A stretch of 64,000 nt of DNA from Hyphomonas beringensis (GTDB lineage Bacteria; Pseudomonadota; Alphaproteobacteria; Caulobacterales; Hyphomonadaceae): positions 62,001-126,000 of the forward strand of contig NZ_AWFF01000032.1 of the NCBI RefSeq assembly GCF_000682755.1, written 5' to 3'. The position numbers were made by a program, and so were the translations under genes. Below are positions 46,308-55,606 of the stretch, piece by piece. Each line of letters opens with the position of its first letter. The first letter of the stretch is position 1. The notes below the pieces were generated by a model. It did not search any database, had not been told where the DNA came from, and saw only the letters and a program-made list of their open reading frames with translations.

Positions 46308-47719
46308 TTGCGGTCTCCTTCACCAGGTTGGCCAATTTCAAAATCCATCACCGGATCAGCGTCTGGATTGTCACGGTCATACATCAAGGCCCCGTCGATG
46401 AAGACCTGGTCTGCCTTTGTGTAGACGCTGAACGGATCGCCCGACCAGATCACCACATCGGCCATCTTGCCTGGTTTCAGGCTGCCGGTGCGGTCGTCAA
46501 TGCCGAGAGACTTTGCAGGGTTGAGGGACAGCCATGTCCAGGCCTCTTCCTCCGGAATATCGATGCCGATCTTGCGGCCATCCGACCACGCCTTGGCGGC
46601 CTCCTGGTTCAGGCGCTGGATGCCGACATCGCTATCGGAGTGCACGATAGCACACGCACCTGCCTTGTGGACCAGCGGAATATTCTCGCGAATGCCGTCA
46701 TAGGCTTCCATCTTGAAGCCCCACCAGTCCGCCCACATGGAAGAACACGCGCCATACTCGGCCAGCTTGTCGGCAATCTTGTAGCTCTCGACCGCGTGGT
46801 GGAAGGAAGAGACCTTGTAGCCAAACTCCTTCGACATATCCATGATCTGGGCCATCTCGTCGGCGCGGTAGCAGTGCATATGCACCAGAATGTCGCCATT
46901 CAGTACGCCCGCCAGCGTATCCAGCTCCAGGTCGCGGGCCGGCGGCTCGCCGCCCTCTTTCTCATACTTGTCCCATTTGCGCTTGTATTCCGTCGCGCGG
47001 ATCCAGGCCGTGCGATAGCCAGCCATATTACCCATGCGGGAATAGGGTGCGCCGCCGGGAAAGGATCCATTACCATAGCCGTAGACGCGCTTCGGGTTTT
47101 CGCCGCAGGCCATTTTCAGCGTGTAGGGCGCATCCGGAAATTTCATGCCTTGTACGGTACGGCTTGGCACGTTCTTGACGATCACGCCGCGCCCACCGAT
47201 CAGGTTCGCACTGCCTGGCAATATCTGCAGGGAGGTAATGCCCCCGGCCAGCGCGCGGGTGAAGCCCGGGTCCTGCGGCCAGACGCCATGCTCGGACCAG
47301 ACCTCAGCCGTTACAGGCCCGGAAATCTCATTACCATCGCCATGGGCGCTGACGCCGGGCGAGGGATACACGCCCAGATGGCTGTGATTGTCGATAATGC
47401 CTGGCGTCACCCAACGACCTGACGCATCAATCGTCGTGGCGCCTTCCGGCGCTTCCAGGTCACTGCCAATGGCGGAAATCTTGCCATCTTCCAGCAAGAG
47501 GCTGCCATTCTCGATCAGCGCGCCTTCGCCATCCATGATGGTGGCGTTGGTGATCAGAACCGGCGCATTTGGATAGGGTGAATATGTGGAGGGATATGGG
47601 TTTTTGTCGAACGCTACCTCCGCTTCCTTCTTGTCGGCAGGTTTGTCCTCACCGCCACCGCAAGCCGACAGCACAAAAGCTGCCGCCACGCCGGCGACCA
47701 GTCGGTGTGATATTCTCAT
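46304..47719 (-). CDS. Exported amidohydrolase (imidazolonepropionase-like), lipoprotein
   Basis: 471 residues; the N-terminus [23 protein letters not shown] is a lipoprotein signal with lipobox LSAC. Metal-binding motifs are intact: [16 protein letters not shown] (HxH), [26 protein letters not shown] and [11 protein letters not shown] (His and Asp). The C-terminus [19 protein letters not shown] is typical. Members of this group include periplasmic prolidase- or dipeptidase-like hydrolases; the substrate is unknown. First gene of a two-gene operon with the histidine-less paralogue. Confidence 0.87.
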   Translation of the reverse strand: MRISHRLVAGVAAAFVLSACGGGEDKPADKKEAEVAFDKNPYPSTYSPYPNAPVLITNATIMDGEGALIENGSLLLEDGKISAIGSDLEAPEGATTIDASGRWVTPGIIDNHSHLGVYPSPGVSAHGDGNEISGPVTAEVWSEHGVWPQDPGFTRALAGGITSLQILPGSANLIGGRGVIVKNVPSRTVQGMKFPDAPYTLKMACGENPKRVYGYGNGSFPGGAPYSRMGNMAGYRTAWIRATEYKRKWDKYEKEGGEPPARDLELDTLAGVLNGDILVHMHCYRADEMAQIMDMSKEFGYKVSSFHHAVESYKIADKLAEYGACSSMWADWWGFKMEAYDGIRENIPLVHKAGACAIVHSDSDVGIQRLNQEAAKAWSDGRKIGIDIPEEEAWTWLSLNPAKSLGIDDRTGSLKPGKMADVVIWSGDPFSVYTKADQVFIDGALMYDRDNPDADPVMDFEIGQPGEGDRK

Positions 47720-47846
47720 TTCATCTGAGCCCCATATTACCGCAATCTTGTGGCTATAGTGCTTACATTTGGAACTATCGCAAGTGTCACAGCGGCCTGG
47801 CTCTGCATCAGGCGGCAGAATGGACGCGCCGGTGAGAAATCAGACA

Positions 47847-48197
47847 CTATTTGCCGTCGGGGCGGACATCTCTCTTCTCACGACCGAAGACCAGCCGCAT
47901 CAGCCAGTTTGGGGCGAAGCGCTCCACGCGCGGATGGCGGCTGAGCACACCTTCCATCCAGCGGCGTCCCCACATGGCATTCCGCCCCAGCAGAACAACG
48001 CCAAGGATCGCGATGGGCAGGCCAACCGGAATCACCGGTGTCAGAAAGGCAATAGGTATGGCCACGGCAATCATGATCAGGCCCAGCAGAGCCAATAGCT
48101 GGCGAAAGGCTATATGCACCCCGTTGCGCAGGGGGCTGACCGGTTTGACTGCGGCTGTAGTCTGCTGATTATCCAAGGAAGTCTCGTCGTCCACCAT
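47847..48197 (-). CDS. Small membrane protein, PGPGW-like
   Basis: 116 residues with two adjacent hydrophobic segments (LLALLGLIMIAVAIPIAFL and VGLPIAILGVVLLG, about residues 34-70) joined by TPVIP, then a basic cytoplasmic tail (HPRVERFAPNWLMRLVFGREKR). This resembles PGPGW-type two-helix membrane proteins; the function is unknown. Divergent from the acyltransferase gene across a 122-base promoter region. Confidence 0.65.
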   Translation of the reverse strand: MVDDETSLDNQQTTAAVKPVSPLRNGVHIAFRQLLALLGLIMIAVAIPIAFLTPVIPVGLPIAILGVVLLGRNAMWGRRWMEGVLSRHPRVERFAPNWLMRLVFGREKRDVRPDGK

Positions 48198-48319
48198 TCT
48201 GGAAATATGATACTCGTAACAGGCCGCGCCACATAAAACAGCAGGTTGCCTTCAAACTCTGGCGTGGACGTTACCTGATTGCTACACCAGAGCGAACTCC
48301 CAAGTGGAGAGGTAGTTGC

Positions 48320-49711
48320 GTGAGGCCCCTGATGAAGCTGCAGTCCATACAGGTATTGAGAGGTCTGGCTGCCCTTCTCGTCGTTCTCTACCATATTCGG
48401 TCTCTGGAAAGCCTCAGTATCCAAGCCAATGGCCTGACCGAACATGGCATTATCAGCGGCATGTTCTCCAATGGCTATGCCGGCGTGGACCTGTTCTTCG
48501 TCATCTCCGGTTTCATCATGGTCTATGTGACCGATGACCTGAAAGCAGGTGTAAAAAGTGCCGCCGACTTCCTGTTTGCGCGGATTACCCGCATCTATCC
48601 GGTCTGGTGGCTGTTTGCCGGTATGATGACCGTGTACATGGTGTGGATGCATGGCCTCTCTGGCCATGGCCAGGGCTGGCAGGCCATCTCTCGCAGTGAG
48701 CCGCTGATCCCATACCTGCTGAAGTCCTTCGCACTGGTGCCACAACAGGAACACCCGATCCTAGGTGTCGGCTGGACCTTGGTGCATGAAGTCTACTTCT
48801 ACTTCGTCTTCGCCCTGATGCTGCTGCTGCCGCGGCGATGGCTGCCTGCTCTGCTGCTGATCTGGGGTGGCTGGGTGATAGGCGGTTCACTGTTGGGGCT
48901 GTCGGGCCCGCTGGCTGTCGATCTGCCTGCCCTGTTCTTCTACCCGATGACGATGGAGTTCATCCTTGGCGCAGCTGTTGGCCTGATCATCATGTCCGGC
49001 CTGCATTGGCGTGCGGGTGCGGTGACGTTGCTGGCCACGCTGTGGCTGATGGCGGCGCTGTGTTACCAGGGTCTGGAAACGACGCATACGCTCGAATGGG
49101 GCCGGGTCATGTGGTTTGGCCTGCCCAGCGCAGCGCTGATCTACGGCCTGGCCATGCTGGACCTGCAGCAGCGTCTTGCCTGGCTCGTACCCGCCGCAGT
49201 CGGCATTATCGCCTGCACGGTGATTTACCAACTCTACGGCCTGGATGACAAAAGCGCTGACGGCCTGCGGCAGAGCGCAACCCTATTGGCTATCCTTGTC
49301 GGCGCGGTGGCCATGATGGTGACGATCTGGATCGGCTGGCTCGGCGGGCAATCCATGCCGGAACGGATGCTGGCCCTGAGGGCACCGCTCAACAAGGCAT
49401 TAGGCGCCTTTGTGCGTCTCGGCGACTGGTCCTTCTCGCTCTATCTCTGCCACATGATCGTGCTCAGCCTGCTTCGCCATGTGTTTGAAATACTCGGCAA
49501 GACCGGGCCTCTGGCACCGATGTTCCAGCTGGGGCATCCAGGCCCGCTGGACAATATCACCTTCGCGGTGATTGGCCTTGCCATCAGCATTGCCTCAGCC
49601 GGTCTCGTCTACAAATTCTATGAGAAACCGTGCATCATTCTGTTCGGACGGCTTCGCAAGAAGATGTTTGGCCGTGACAAGCGCGAACTCGCTGAGCCTG
49701 CCACGGCCTGA
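48320..49711 (+). CDS. Acyltransferase 3 family membrane protein (OafA-like)
   Basis: Integral membrane O-acyltransferase that typically acetylates surface polysaccharides. The N-terminal motif QVLRGLAALLVVLYHI and GVDLFFVISGFIMVYVT are the family hallmarks, with the catalytic His in LYHI. About ten transmembrane helices follow, and FSLYLCHMIVLSLL lies near the C-terminus. The GTG at 48320 has GAGAGG seven bases upstream; an ATG four codons later is possible. Its stop is only three bases from that of convergent gcvPB, so no terminator separates them. Confidence 0.88.
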   Translation: MRPLMKLQSIQVLRGLAALLVVLYHIRSLESLSIQANGLTEHGIISGMFSNGYAGVDLFFVISGFIMVYVTDDLKAGVKSAADFLFARITRIYPVWWLFAGMMTVYMVWMHGLSGHGQGWQAISRSEPLIPYLLKSFALVPQQEHPILGVGWTLVHEVYFYFVFALMLLLPRRWLPALLLIWGGWVIGGSLLGLSGPLAVDLPALFFYPMTMEFILGAAVGLIIMSGLHWRAGAVTLLATLWLMAALCYQGLETTHTLEWGRVMWFGLPSAALIYGLAMLDLQQRLAWLVPAAVGIIACTVIYQLYGLDDKSADGLRQSATLLAILVGAVAMMVTIWIGWLGGQSMPERMLALRAPLNKALGAFVRLGDWSFSLYLCHMIVLSLLRHVFEILGKTGPLAPMFQLGHPGPLDNITFAVIGLAISIASAGLVYKFYEKPCIILFGRLRKKMFGRDKRELAEPATA

Positions 49712-49714
49712 TAT

Positions 49715-51289
49715 CTATTCCGCTGCTACGCTGTCCGCGTTCGGCTCCACCCATTTCAGAACGGGTTTCCGGGCGGCTTTGGTCTCGTCCAGACGCCGCA
49801 TCGGGGCCAGATATGGCGCGCCTTTCAGCGTTTCGTCGCCTTGGGCTGCACGACGGGCGATAGACTCCAGCGAGTCGCAGAAGCGATCCAACTCGGCCTT
49901 CGATTCCGATTCCGTCGGCTCGATCAGCATCGCGCCATGTACCACCAGCGGGAAGTACATCGTCATCGGGTGATAGCCCTCATCAATCAGGGATTTCGCG
50001 ATGTCGATGGTTTCGATGCCCTCAGCCGTGAACGCGTCAGAGAACAGCGCCTCGTGCATGCAATAGCCATCAAAGGCGGGCGTCATGACCGATTTCAGGC
50101 GCGACTGGATGTAGTTGGCATTCAGCACAGCATCTTCTGACGCCTGCTTCAGACCATCTGCACCATGGCTGAGAATGTAGGTCAGCGCGCGCACGAACAT
50201 GCCCATCTGGCCATGGAAGGCCACCATGCGGCCAAAGCTTTCGCTCGCATCGCCTTCCATATCCTCGACCAGACGGAAGACGCCGTCTTCATCCTTCACC
50301 ACGAACGGTACCGGCGCATAAGGCGCCAGCGCTTCAGACAGCACTGTCGGGCCAGAGCCCGGGCCGCCGCCGCCATGCGGGGTGGAGAAGGTCTTGTGCA
50401 GATTGATGTGCATCGCATCAACGCCAAGATCCCCCGGGCGCACCCGGCCGACAATCGCGTTGAAGTTTGCGCCGTCGCAATAGAAATAGCCGCCTGCCTC
50501 GTGGATCAGGTCGGCAATCTCGCGGATGTCACTTTCGAACAGGCCGCACGTGTTCGGATTGGTCAGCATGATGCCGGCAATGTCGTCGGAGGTCTGCAGC
50601 TTCTCGCGCAGCTGCTCCATGTTCACACGGCCGATTTCATTGGCCTTGATCTCATCCACGACAAAGCCGCACTGCACAGCCGTCGCCGGGTTTGTTCCGT
50701 GGGCGGAGGCCGGCACCAGGACACGCTTGCGGGTTTCGCCCTCACCGCGCGCGATAAGCGCTTGGCGGATCGCCATCATGCCGCAGAACTCGCCATGCGC
50801 GCCAGCCTTCGGGCTCATCGCCACAGCGGGCATGCCGGTCAGCGTTTTCAGCCAGGCGGCCAGTTCGTCGATCAGCTCCAGCGCGCCCTGCACCGTGGCT
50901 TGCGGCTGCAGCGGGTGAATGTCGGCAAAGCCCGGCAGGCGAGCCAGCTTCTCATTAAGGCGCGGATTGTGCTTCATCGTGCAGCTGCCCAGCGGGAACA
51001 GGCCAAGATCGATGGCATAATTCTTCTGGCTGAGGCGCATGTAGTGACGTACCGCCTGCGGCTCCGACAGGCCCGGCAGGCCGGTGCCTTTCTTACGCGC
51101 AACACCGCCTAGGCGCCCGGTACGGTTCTTTGGCTTGGGCAGGTCCACGCCGGTCGTGTCAGGCGTGCCGACCTCGAAGATCAGGCCTTCGGCCTGAAGC
51201 AATCCGCGAGAGCCGGAAACAGTGTCGAGGTTCCGGTCAGACGGAACATGATCAGGAGATGTTGGGCGGCCGTGATTGTTCATGGTCAT
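49715..51289 (-). CDS. gcvPB: Glycine dehydrogenase (decarboxylating) subunit 2
   Basis: Second half of the P-protein, which decarboxylates glycine and passes the aminomethyl group to lipoyl-GcvH. The pyridoxal-phosphate lysine lies in HINLHKTFSTPHGGGGPG near residue 260. GLFPLGSCTMKHNPR and AGAHGEFCGMMAIRQA are further P-protein signatures. The start ([10 protein letters not shown]) shares one base with the gcvPA stop in a TGATG junction, giving 524 residues. A split P-protein (PA plus PB) is one of the two known arrangements. Confidence 0.94.
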   Translation of the reverse strand: MTMNNHGRPTSPDHVPSDRNLDTVSGSRGLLQAEGLIFEVGTPDTTGVDLPKPKNRTGRLGGVARKKGTGLPGLSEPQAVRHYMRLSQKNYAIDLGLFPLGSCTMKHNPRLNEKLARLPGFADIHPLQPQATVQGALELIDELAAWLKTLTGMPAVAMSPKAGAHGEFCGMMAIRQALIARGEGETRKRVLVPASAHGTNPATAVQCGFVVDEIKANEIGRVNMEQLREKLQTSDDIAGIMLTNPNTCGLFESDIREIADLIHEAGGYFYCDGANFNAIVGRVRPGDLGVDAMHINLHKTFSTPHGGGGPGSGPTVLSEALAPYAPVPFVVKDEDGVFRLVEDMEGDASESFGRMVAFHGQMGMFVRALTYILSHGADGLKQASEDAVLNANYIQSRLKSVMTPAFDGYCMHEALFSDAFTAEGIETIDIAKSLIDEGYHPMTMYFPLVVHGAMLIEPTESESKAELDRFCDSLESIARRAAQGDETLKGAPYLAPMRRLDETKAARKPVLKWVEPNADSVAAE

Positions 51290-52632
51290 CAGATGATCTC
51301 CTTCAGCGCTGCGGCATAAGCGGCGATGTCTTCGGGCGTTGTACATTCGGTGGCGGCGCAGAGGATCACGTCGCCCATATGGCCGTCCGGGAACAGACGG
51401 CTGGCGCGGACCCCGCCGACCACGCCGGCTTCGTCCAGCATGGCGAGCACGGCTTCCGCGTCCATCGGGGTGCGGAAGGCAAACTCGTTGAAGAAACGCG
51501 GCGTCAGGATCTCGACCCCGTCAATCGCGTCCAGCGCATCGGCCAGGTCACAGGCGGCTTCATGGTTCAGCAGAGCCATCTGCTCCAGGCCCTTGCCGCC
51601 CAGCAGTGTCATGTGCGCCGTAAAGGCCAGCGCACACAGGCCGGAATTGGTACAGATATTGGACGTCGCCTTGTCGCGGCGGATATGCTGTTCCCGCGTC
51701 GACAGCGTCAGCACAAAGCCACGCTTGCCGTCGGCATCTTCCGTCTCGCCACACAGGCGGCCCGGCATCTGGCGGACCAGTTTCTGCGTGCAGGCAAACA
51801 GGCCGACATAGGGCCCGCCAAAGTTCAGGCCGTTGCCAATGGACTGGCCTTCGCCAACCGCAATGTCTGCGCCCATTTCGCCCGGAGGCGTCACGAGGCC
51901 CAGCGAGACCGCTTCGGTGAAGACGGACACCAGCAGAGCGCCTTTGTCATGCGCGGCTTCGGCAGACTTGGAAAGATCCGTCACCGTGCCGAACACGTTC
52001 GGACTCTGACCAATCACACAGGCCGTCGCATCATCGACCGCATCGGCCAGCGCGTTTTCATCATCTATGGCTGCCGGCAGCTGAACCACTTCAAAGCCCT
52101 GTGCCTCGCACACCATCTTGGTGGCGGCGGCATAGTGCGGGTGCAGGCCGCCAGACAGGATCACTTTTTTACGGCGCGTCACGCGGGTCGCCATGATGGC
52201 GGCCTCGGCGCAGGCGGTGGAGCCGTCATACATGGAGGCGTTGGCCACATCCATCGCCGTCATGGCCGCAACTTGCGTCTGGAACTCGAACAGGGTCTGC
52301 AATGTGCCCTGCGCGATTTCCGGCTGGTAAGGTGTATAGGTCGTCAGGAATTCCGAACGCTGAATGATCATGTCGACCGTTGCCGGCACGTGGTGCTGAT
52401 ACGCACCAGCGCCGACGAAGAACGGGCCGGAAGAGGCAGAGCGGTTCTTCGCCGCCAGCTTCGACAGATGACGCTCAACGGCCAGCTCCCCCTGATAGTT
52501 CGGCAGGCCTTCGATGGTGCCTTTCAGGCGGGCGGCCTCCGGCACATCAGCGTAGAACTCATCAACGGATTTCGCGCCGATGACGTCCAGCATCTCGGCA
52601 CGGTCTTCCGGGCTCAGGGGGAGGTATCTCAT
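51289..52632 (-). CDS. gcvPA: Glycine dehydrogenase (decarboxylating) subunit 1
   Basis: First half of the P-protein of the glycine cleavage system. It begins [19 protein letters not shown], the standard PA start, followed by [20 protein letters not shown] and [19 protein letters not shown], which are highly conserved. At 447 residues the length is normal. It lacks the Schiff-base lysine, which is on PB, and works as a heterotetramer with it. Third gene of the operon, 30 bases after gcvH. Confidence 0.95.
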   Translation of the reverse strand: MRYLPLSPEDRAEMLDVIGAKSVDEFYADVPEAARLKGTIEGLPNYQGELAVERHLSKLAAKNRSASSGPFFVGAGAYQHHVPATVDMIIQRSEFLTTYTPYQPEIAQGTLQTLFEFQTQVAAMTAMDVANASMYDGSTACAEAAIMATRVTRRKKVILSGGLHPHYAAATKMVCEAQGFEVVQLPAAIDDENALADAVDDATACVIGQSPNVFGTVTDLSKSAEAAHDKGALLVSVFTEAVSLGLVTPPGEMGADIAVGEGQSIGNGLNFGGPYVGLFACTQKLVRQMPGRLCGETEDADGKRGFVLTLSTREQHIRRDKATSNICTNSGLCALAFTAHMTLLGGKGLEQMALLNHEAACDLADALDAIDGVEILTPRFFNEFAFRTPMDAEAVLAMLDEAGVVGGVRASRLFPDGHMGDVILCAATECTTPEDIAAYAAALKEII

Positions 52633-52662
52633 AATCGTTACTCCGTCAGAGTGACAGGGGCC

Positions 52663-53052
52663 TTACAGGCCTTCGCAGAATGCCTTGTAGGCTTCTTCAT
52701 CCATCAGTTTGGCGATTTCTGCGCCATCCTTGATTTCCAGGACACAGAACCAGCCTTTTTCGCGAGGGGATTCATTCACCGTCTCCGGCTTGTCAGCCAG
52801 CACCGGGTTCACTTCGACCACTTTGCCAGCGATCGGTGCGTACACGTCAGATGCGGCCTTCACGCTCTCGACGACGGCCATGTCATCACCGGTCGAGAAT
52901 TCAGCGCCAACGTCCGGCAGTTCGACAAATACAATGTCACCCAGTTGGTTCTCGGCGTAATGGGTGATGCCGACCGTTGCGAGGTCGTTATGAACGGTCA
53001 CCCATTCATGTTCCTTGGTGTAGAAAGTGGTGGGCTGAGTATAGCGGGTCAT
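52663..53052 (-). CDS. gcvH: Glycine cleavage system H protein
   Basis: Lipoyl carrier protein that shuttles the aminomethyl intermediate between P, T and L proteins. The lipoylated lysine lies in DDMAVVESVKAASDVYAPIAG near residues 55-75, and HEWVTVHNDLATVGITHYAE is the usual N-terminal part. At 129 residues the length is normal. It follows gcvT by 11 bases; the L-protein (dihydrolipoamide dehydrogenase) is not in the window. Confidence 0.96.
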   Translation of the reverse strand: MTRYTQPTTFYTKEHEWVTVHNDLATVGITHYAENQLGDIVFVELPDVGAEFSTGDDMAVVESVKAASDVYAPIAGKVVEVNPVLADKPETVNESPREKGWFCVLEIKDGAEIAKLMDEEAYKAFCEGL

Positions 53053-53063
53053 GAGGGACGCTC

Positions 53064-54221
53064 CTATCGCTTGTAATTATGTGGAACAAATGGAAGCGAA
53101 ACCACTTCCGCCGGGCGGGCCTTGCCCCGCACCATGAGATCAATCTTCGTGCCGGGCTCAGCCAGATCGCTGCGCACATAGCCCATGGCGACCGGGTGAT
53201 CGACGCTAGGGCCAAAGCCGCCGGAGGTGACGATACCAACTGGCTCGCCGCCAACTTCGATCATCGTGCCTTCGCGGGCCGGGGCGCGCTCCAGTGGGCG
53301 AATGCCCACGCGCTTCTCGGCCGGGCCTTCAGCGCGGGCCTTCAGAATACGATCCGCCCCCGGAAAGTCTGCGCGTTCACGGCGCACTTTCTGGATAACC
53401 CAAGCAAGGTCAGCTTCGACCGGGTCGCGAGTTGGGTCCATGTCATGACCGTACAGGCACAATCCAGCCTCCAGACGCAGGGAGTCCCGCGCGCCCAGAC
53501 CAATCGGCTGCACGCGCTCATCGGTCAGCATTTCCTTCACCAGAGGCAGCCCTGCTTCCGGCTTCACAAGCACTTCAAACCCGTCTTCGCCAGTATAGCC
53601 ACAGCGGGACACGATGCAGCTGGTGCCGTTCAGTTCGAACGGCATGTGGTGCATGAATTTCAGATCTTCACAGCCGGGGAAGAAGTCGCTCATCACGTCG
53701 ACAGCCTTCGGCCCCTGCAGGGCGAACAGGATGCGGTCATCGGCGCGCGTCAGCACGGCCTTGCCCTGAAAGCTCCGCTCAAAGAGCGCCCAGTCGGCAT
53801 CCTTCACGGCACCATTCACGACAATGTAGAGAGAGCCCTGGGCCGCTTCGCCAATCGGACGGGTGATAATCAGATCATCCAGAATGCCGCCATCCTCGTT
53901 CAGCAGAACGGTCAGGCGGGCCTGACCTTCCTTCAGGCCGGCAATGTCAGACGGCACCAGCGTTTCGACCAGCGCTGCGATCTTCGCATGCGCCTCGTCT
54001 CCGCCGCCAATCCCGTCCTCCAGAGACAGGAAACACGGGCCCATGTGAGACACATCAAACAGACCGGCTTTTTCGCGGGTCCACAGATGCTCGTCCTTCA
54101 CGCCCATCGGGTATTGCACAGGCATCTCATAGCCTGCGAACGGCACGAGCTTTGCGCCATGTTCCACATGCACATCGTATAGCGGTGTGCGCTTCAGATT
54201 CTCTGTCGTCTGGTCAGACAT
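53064..54221 (-). CDS. gcvT: Aminomethyltransferase, glycine cleavage T protein
   Basis: Transfers the methylene group from GcvH to tetrahydrofolate, releasing ammonia. RTPLYDVHVEHGAKLVPFAG and FDVSHMGPCFLS near the N-terminus, RCGYTGEDGFEVLV near residues 207-220, and ARDSLRLEAGLCLYGHDMD are family motifs. At 385 residues the length is normal. First gene of gcvT-gcvH-gcvPA-gcvPB and directly behind the glycine riboswitch. Confidence 0.95.
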   Translation of the reverse strand: MSDQTTENLKRTPLYDVHVEHGAKLVPFAGYEMPVQYPMGVKDEHLWTREKAGLFDVSHMGPCFLSLEDGIGGGDEAHAKIAALVETLVPSDIAGLKEGQARLTVLLNEDGGILDDLIITRPIGEAAQGSLYIVVNGAVKDADWALFERSFQGKAVLTRADDRILFALQGPKAVDVMSDFFPGCEDLKFMHHMPFELNGTSCIVSRCGYTGEDGFEVLVKPEAGLPLVKEMLTDERVQPIGLGARDSLRLEAGLCLYGHDMDPTRDPVEADLAWVIQKVRRERADFPGADRILKARAEGPAEKRVGIRPLERAPAREGTMIEVGGEPVGIVTSGGFGPSVDHPVAMGYVRSDLAEPGTKIDLMVRGKARPAEVVSLPFVPHNYKR

Positions 54222-54276
54222 GACGCCCTTTCATAGGTGACGGAGCAGCCCCGTGGCTGCGCTTCGTCGCCCCCGC

Positions 54277-54458
54277 TGTCTTGGGCGCCTGAGAGATTCC
54301 GCCCGGCATGCGGGCTTGCTCCTTCGGCGAGACGGCACAATCAGCCCGTCTCTTTCCAGCGTGTTTCCTTCTCTCCCGGCCCTTTTGCCTGAGCGTTTCC
54401 GGGGCGGTTGCGCCTTCGGCGGCGGGACTTGATACCCGCTCTCTCCCGGGAGGAAGCT
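54277..54458 (-). promoter_or_regulatory. Tandem glycine riboswitch controlling the gcv operon
   Basis: Two aptamers are seen on the minus strand. Each has the conserved order: GGGAGAG at the 5' side, a GCCGAAGG-type internal loop (CCGCCGAAGGCGCAACC in the first, CTCGCCGAAGGAGCAAGCC in the second), and the closing motif (GGAAACGCTCAGGC in the first, GGAATCTCTCAGGC in the second). They follow one another with a short linker, the typical cooperative tandem form that switches on gcv genes when glycine is high. The expression platform must lie in the roughly 55 bases before gcvT. Boundaries are approximate. Confidence 0.92.
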
Positions 54459-54553
54459 TGTTCTGCGCTCCGGTTAGCGCGGATTCCTGACATCAGCAAG
54501 CGCGTCTTGATCAAATACCTGTCGTAAAATGCCGCCTGCCAACCCAATGGGCA

Positions 54554-55606
54554 TTATTGCGTGCTGACGGGCGCTGCGGCCTCCTCGCGGTGGCGCAATT
54601 TGAGGATCACGGGCTGGTGGTCTGTGTATTCAAACCCAAGATCCAGCCCCTCTGCCGACACGATCTCCACATTCGGGGAAACAACCAGCCCGTCGATATT
54701 GGTCGTGTAGTTCACGCCGGGCGTATAGGGCTGCTCATTGGTGCGTACGCTCGGCACACGCGTGTCGACCGCAATCTGCCAGCCTTCATCCAGTTCATCT
54801 CGCGGGAAGTCATGAATCCAGAACTGCGCGGAATCATCTGCGGTATAGGCATAATCTGTCGGCGCCAGGCGCATGTTCCAGTCGCCGCCCACAGCCACCG
54901 CCTTGCCCGCCGCGTAATAGGACCGCGCCAGATTGAGCACCGCCGTCAGCTGCTGCATCCGCGTATTCGCCCCCTCGTCGAAGGCAGAGAGGTGCACATT
55001 GATCAGCGCCCAGTCCTGACCGTCAGCGGTCAGCTCCGTCACCTGCACATGATAGCGGCGGCGGATGATGCCCATCATCGCTTCGGGCTCTTCCGGAATG
55101 CGCTCGATTTGGGTGCCATCATTGGCGACTTTCAGGAACGTTCCCAGCCCATGCTTCAGCGACAGCGGCCCTGGAAACAGGCGCGTGCGAATGTCTGAGG
55201 AGAAGAACATGGAATAGTCCGGCAGCGCCTTCTCGACACCGCCGACCACATTCACGCCGCGCGTCAGGAAACCAGGCCCGGCCAGTTCCTGCATCAGAAC
55301 GACATCCGGCTGCTGCTCGCGCAGGACGCCTTGGATGCCCTCCAGATTCTTGCGGACAATCGCCTTGCTCGGCGGGCGCAGCATGGAGCCGCCATCGGCC
55401 TTGAAGTCAGATTCCTTGCCGAGGCCTGAATAGCCGATATTCCACGTCATGATCGTCAGCGGCTCGCTGGCAGGCTTCAGCGCTGCCGCAGGGCTCGCCT
55501 GCTCAACGGGAATGGATTTGTCGGTCAAGGTCACACACCCCGCTAGCGCCAGATAAACAATGGCTAAGCCAATCACGATGATCGGTATATAAAGTTTCCG
55601 CATCAT
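54554..55606 (-). CDS. Exported endonuclease/exonuclease/phosphatase-fold lipoprotein
   Basis: 350 residues with an N-terminal hydrophobic segment (YIPIIVIGLAIVYLALAGC) ending in a lipobox-like LAGC. The EEP domain has IMTWNIGYSGLG, PDVVLMQELAGPG (metal-binding Glu), INVHLSAFDEG, VAVGGDWNMRLAPTDYAYT (Asp and Asn) and YTDHQPVILKLR (catalytic Asp-His). All the metal and catalytic residues look intact. The substrate may be a nucleic acid, a phospholipid or an inositol phosphate; I cannot tell. It overlaps the preceding membrane-protein gene by four bases. Confidence 0.82.
   Translation of the reverse strand: MMRKLYIPIIVIGLAIVYLALAGCVTLTDKSIPVEQASPAAALKPASEPLTIMTWNIGYSGLGKESDFKADGGSMLRPPSKAIVRKNLEGIQGVLREQQPDVVLMQELAGPGFLTRGVNVVGGVEKALPDYSMFFSSDIRTRLFPGPLSLKHGLGTFLKVANDGTQIERIPEEPEAMMGIIRRRYHVQVTELTADGQDWALINVHLSAFDEGANTRMQQLTAVLNLARSYYAAGKAVAVGGDWNMRLAPTDYAYTADDSAQFWIHDFPRDELDEGWQIAVDTRVPSVRTNEQPYTPGVNYTTNIDGLVVSPNVEIVSAEGLDLGFEYTDHQPVILKLRHREEAAAPVSTQ

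Noticed and set aside
51130-53076. 648-codon open frame on the plus strand opposite gcvPA and gcvH
   Set aside because: It lies antisense to well-identified gcv genes, spans their junction, has no recognisable motif and reflects GC-rich codon-position bias.
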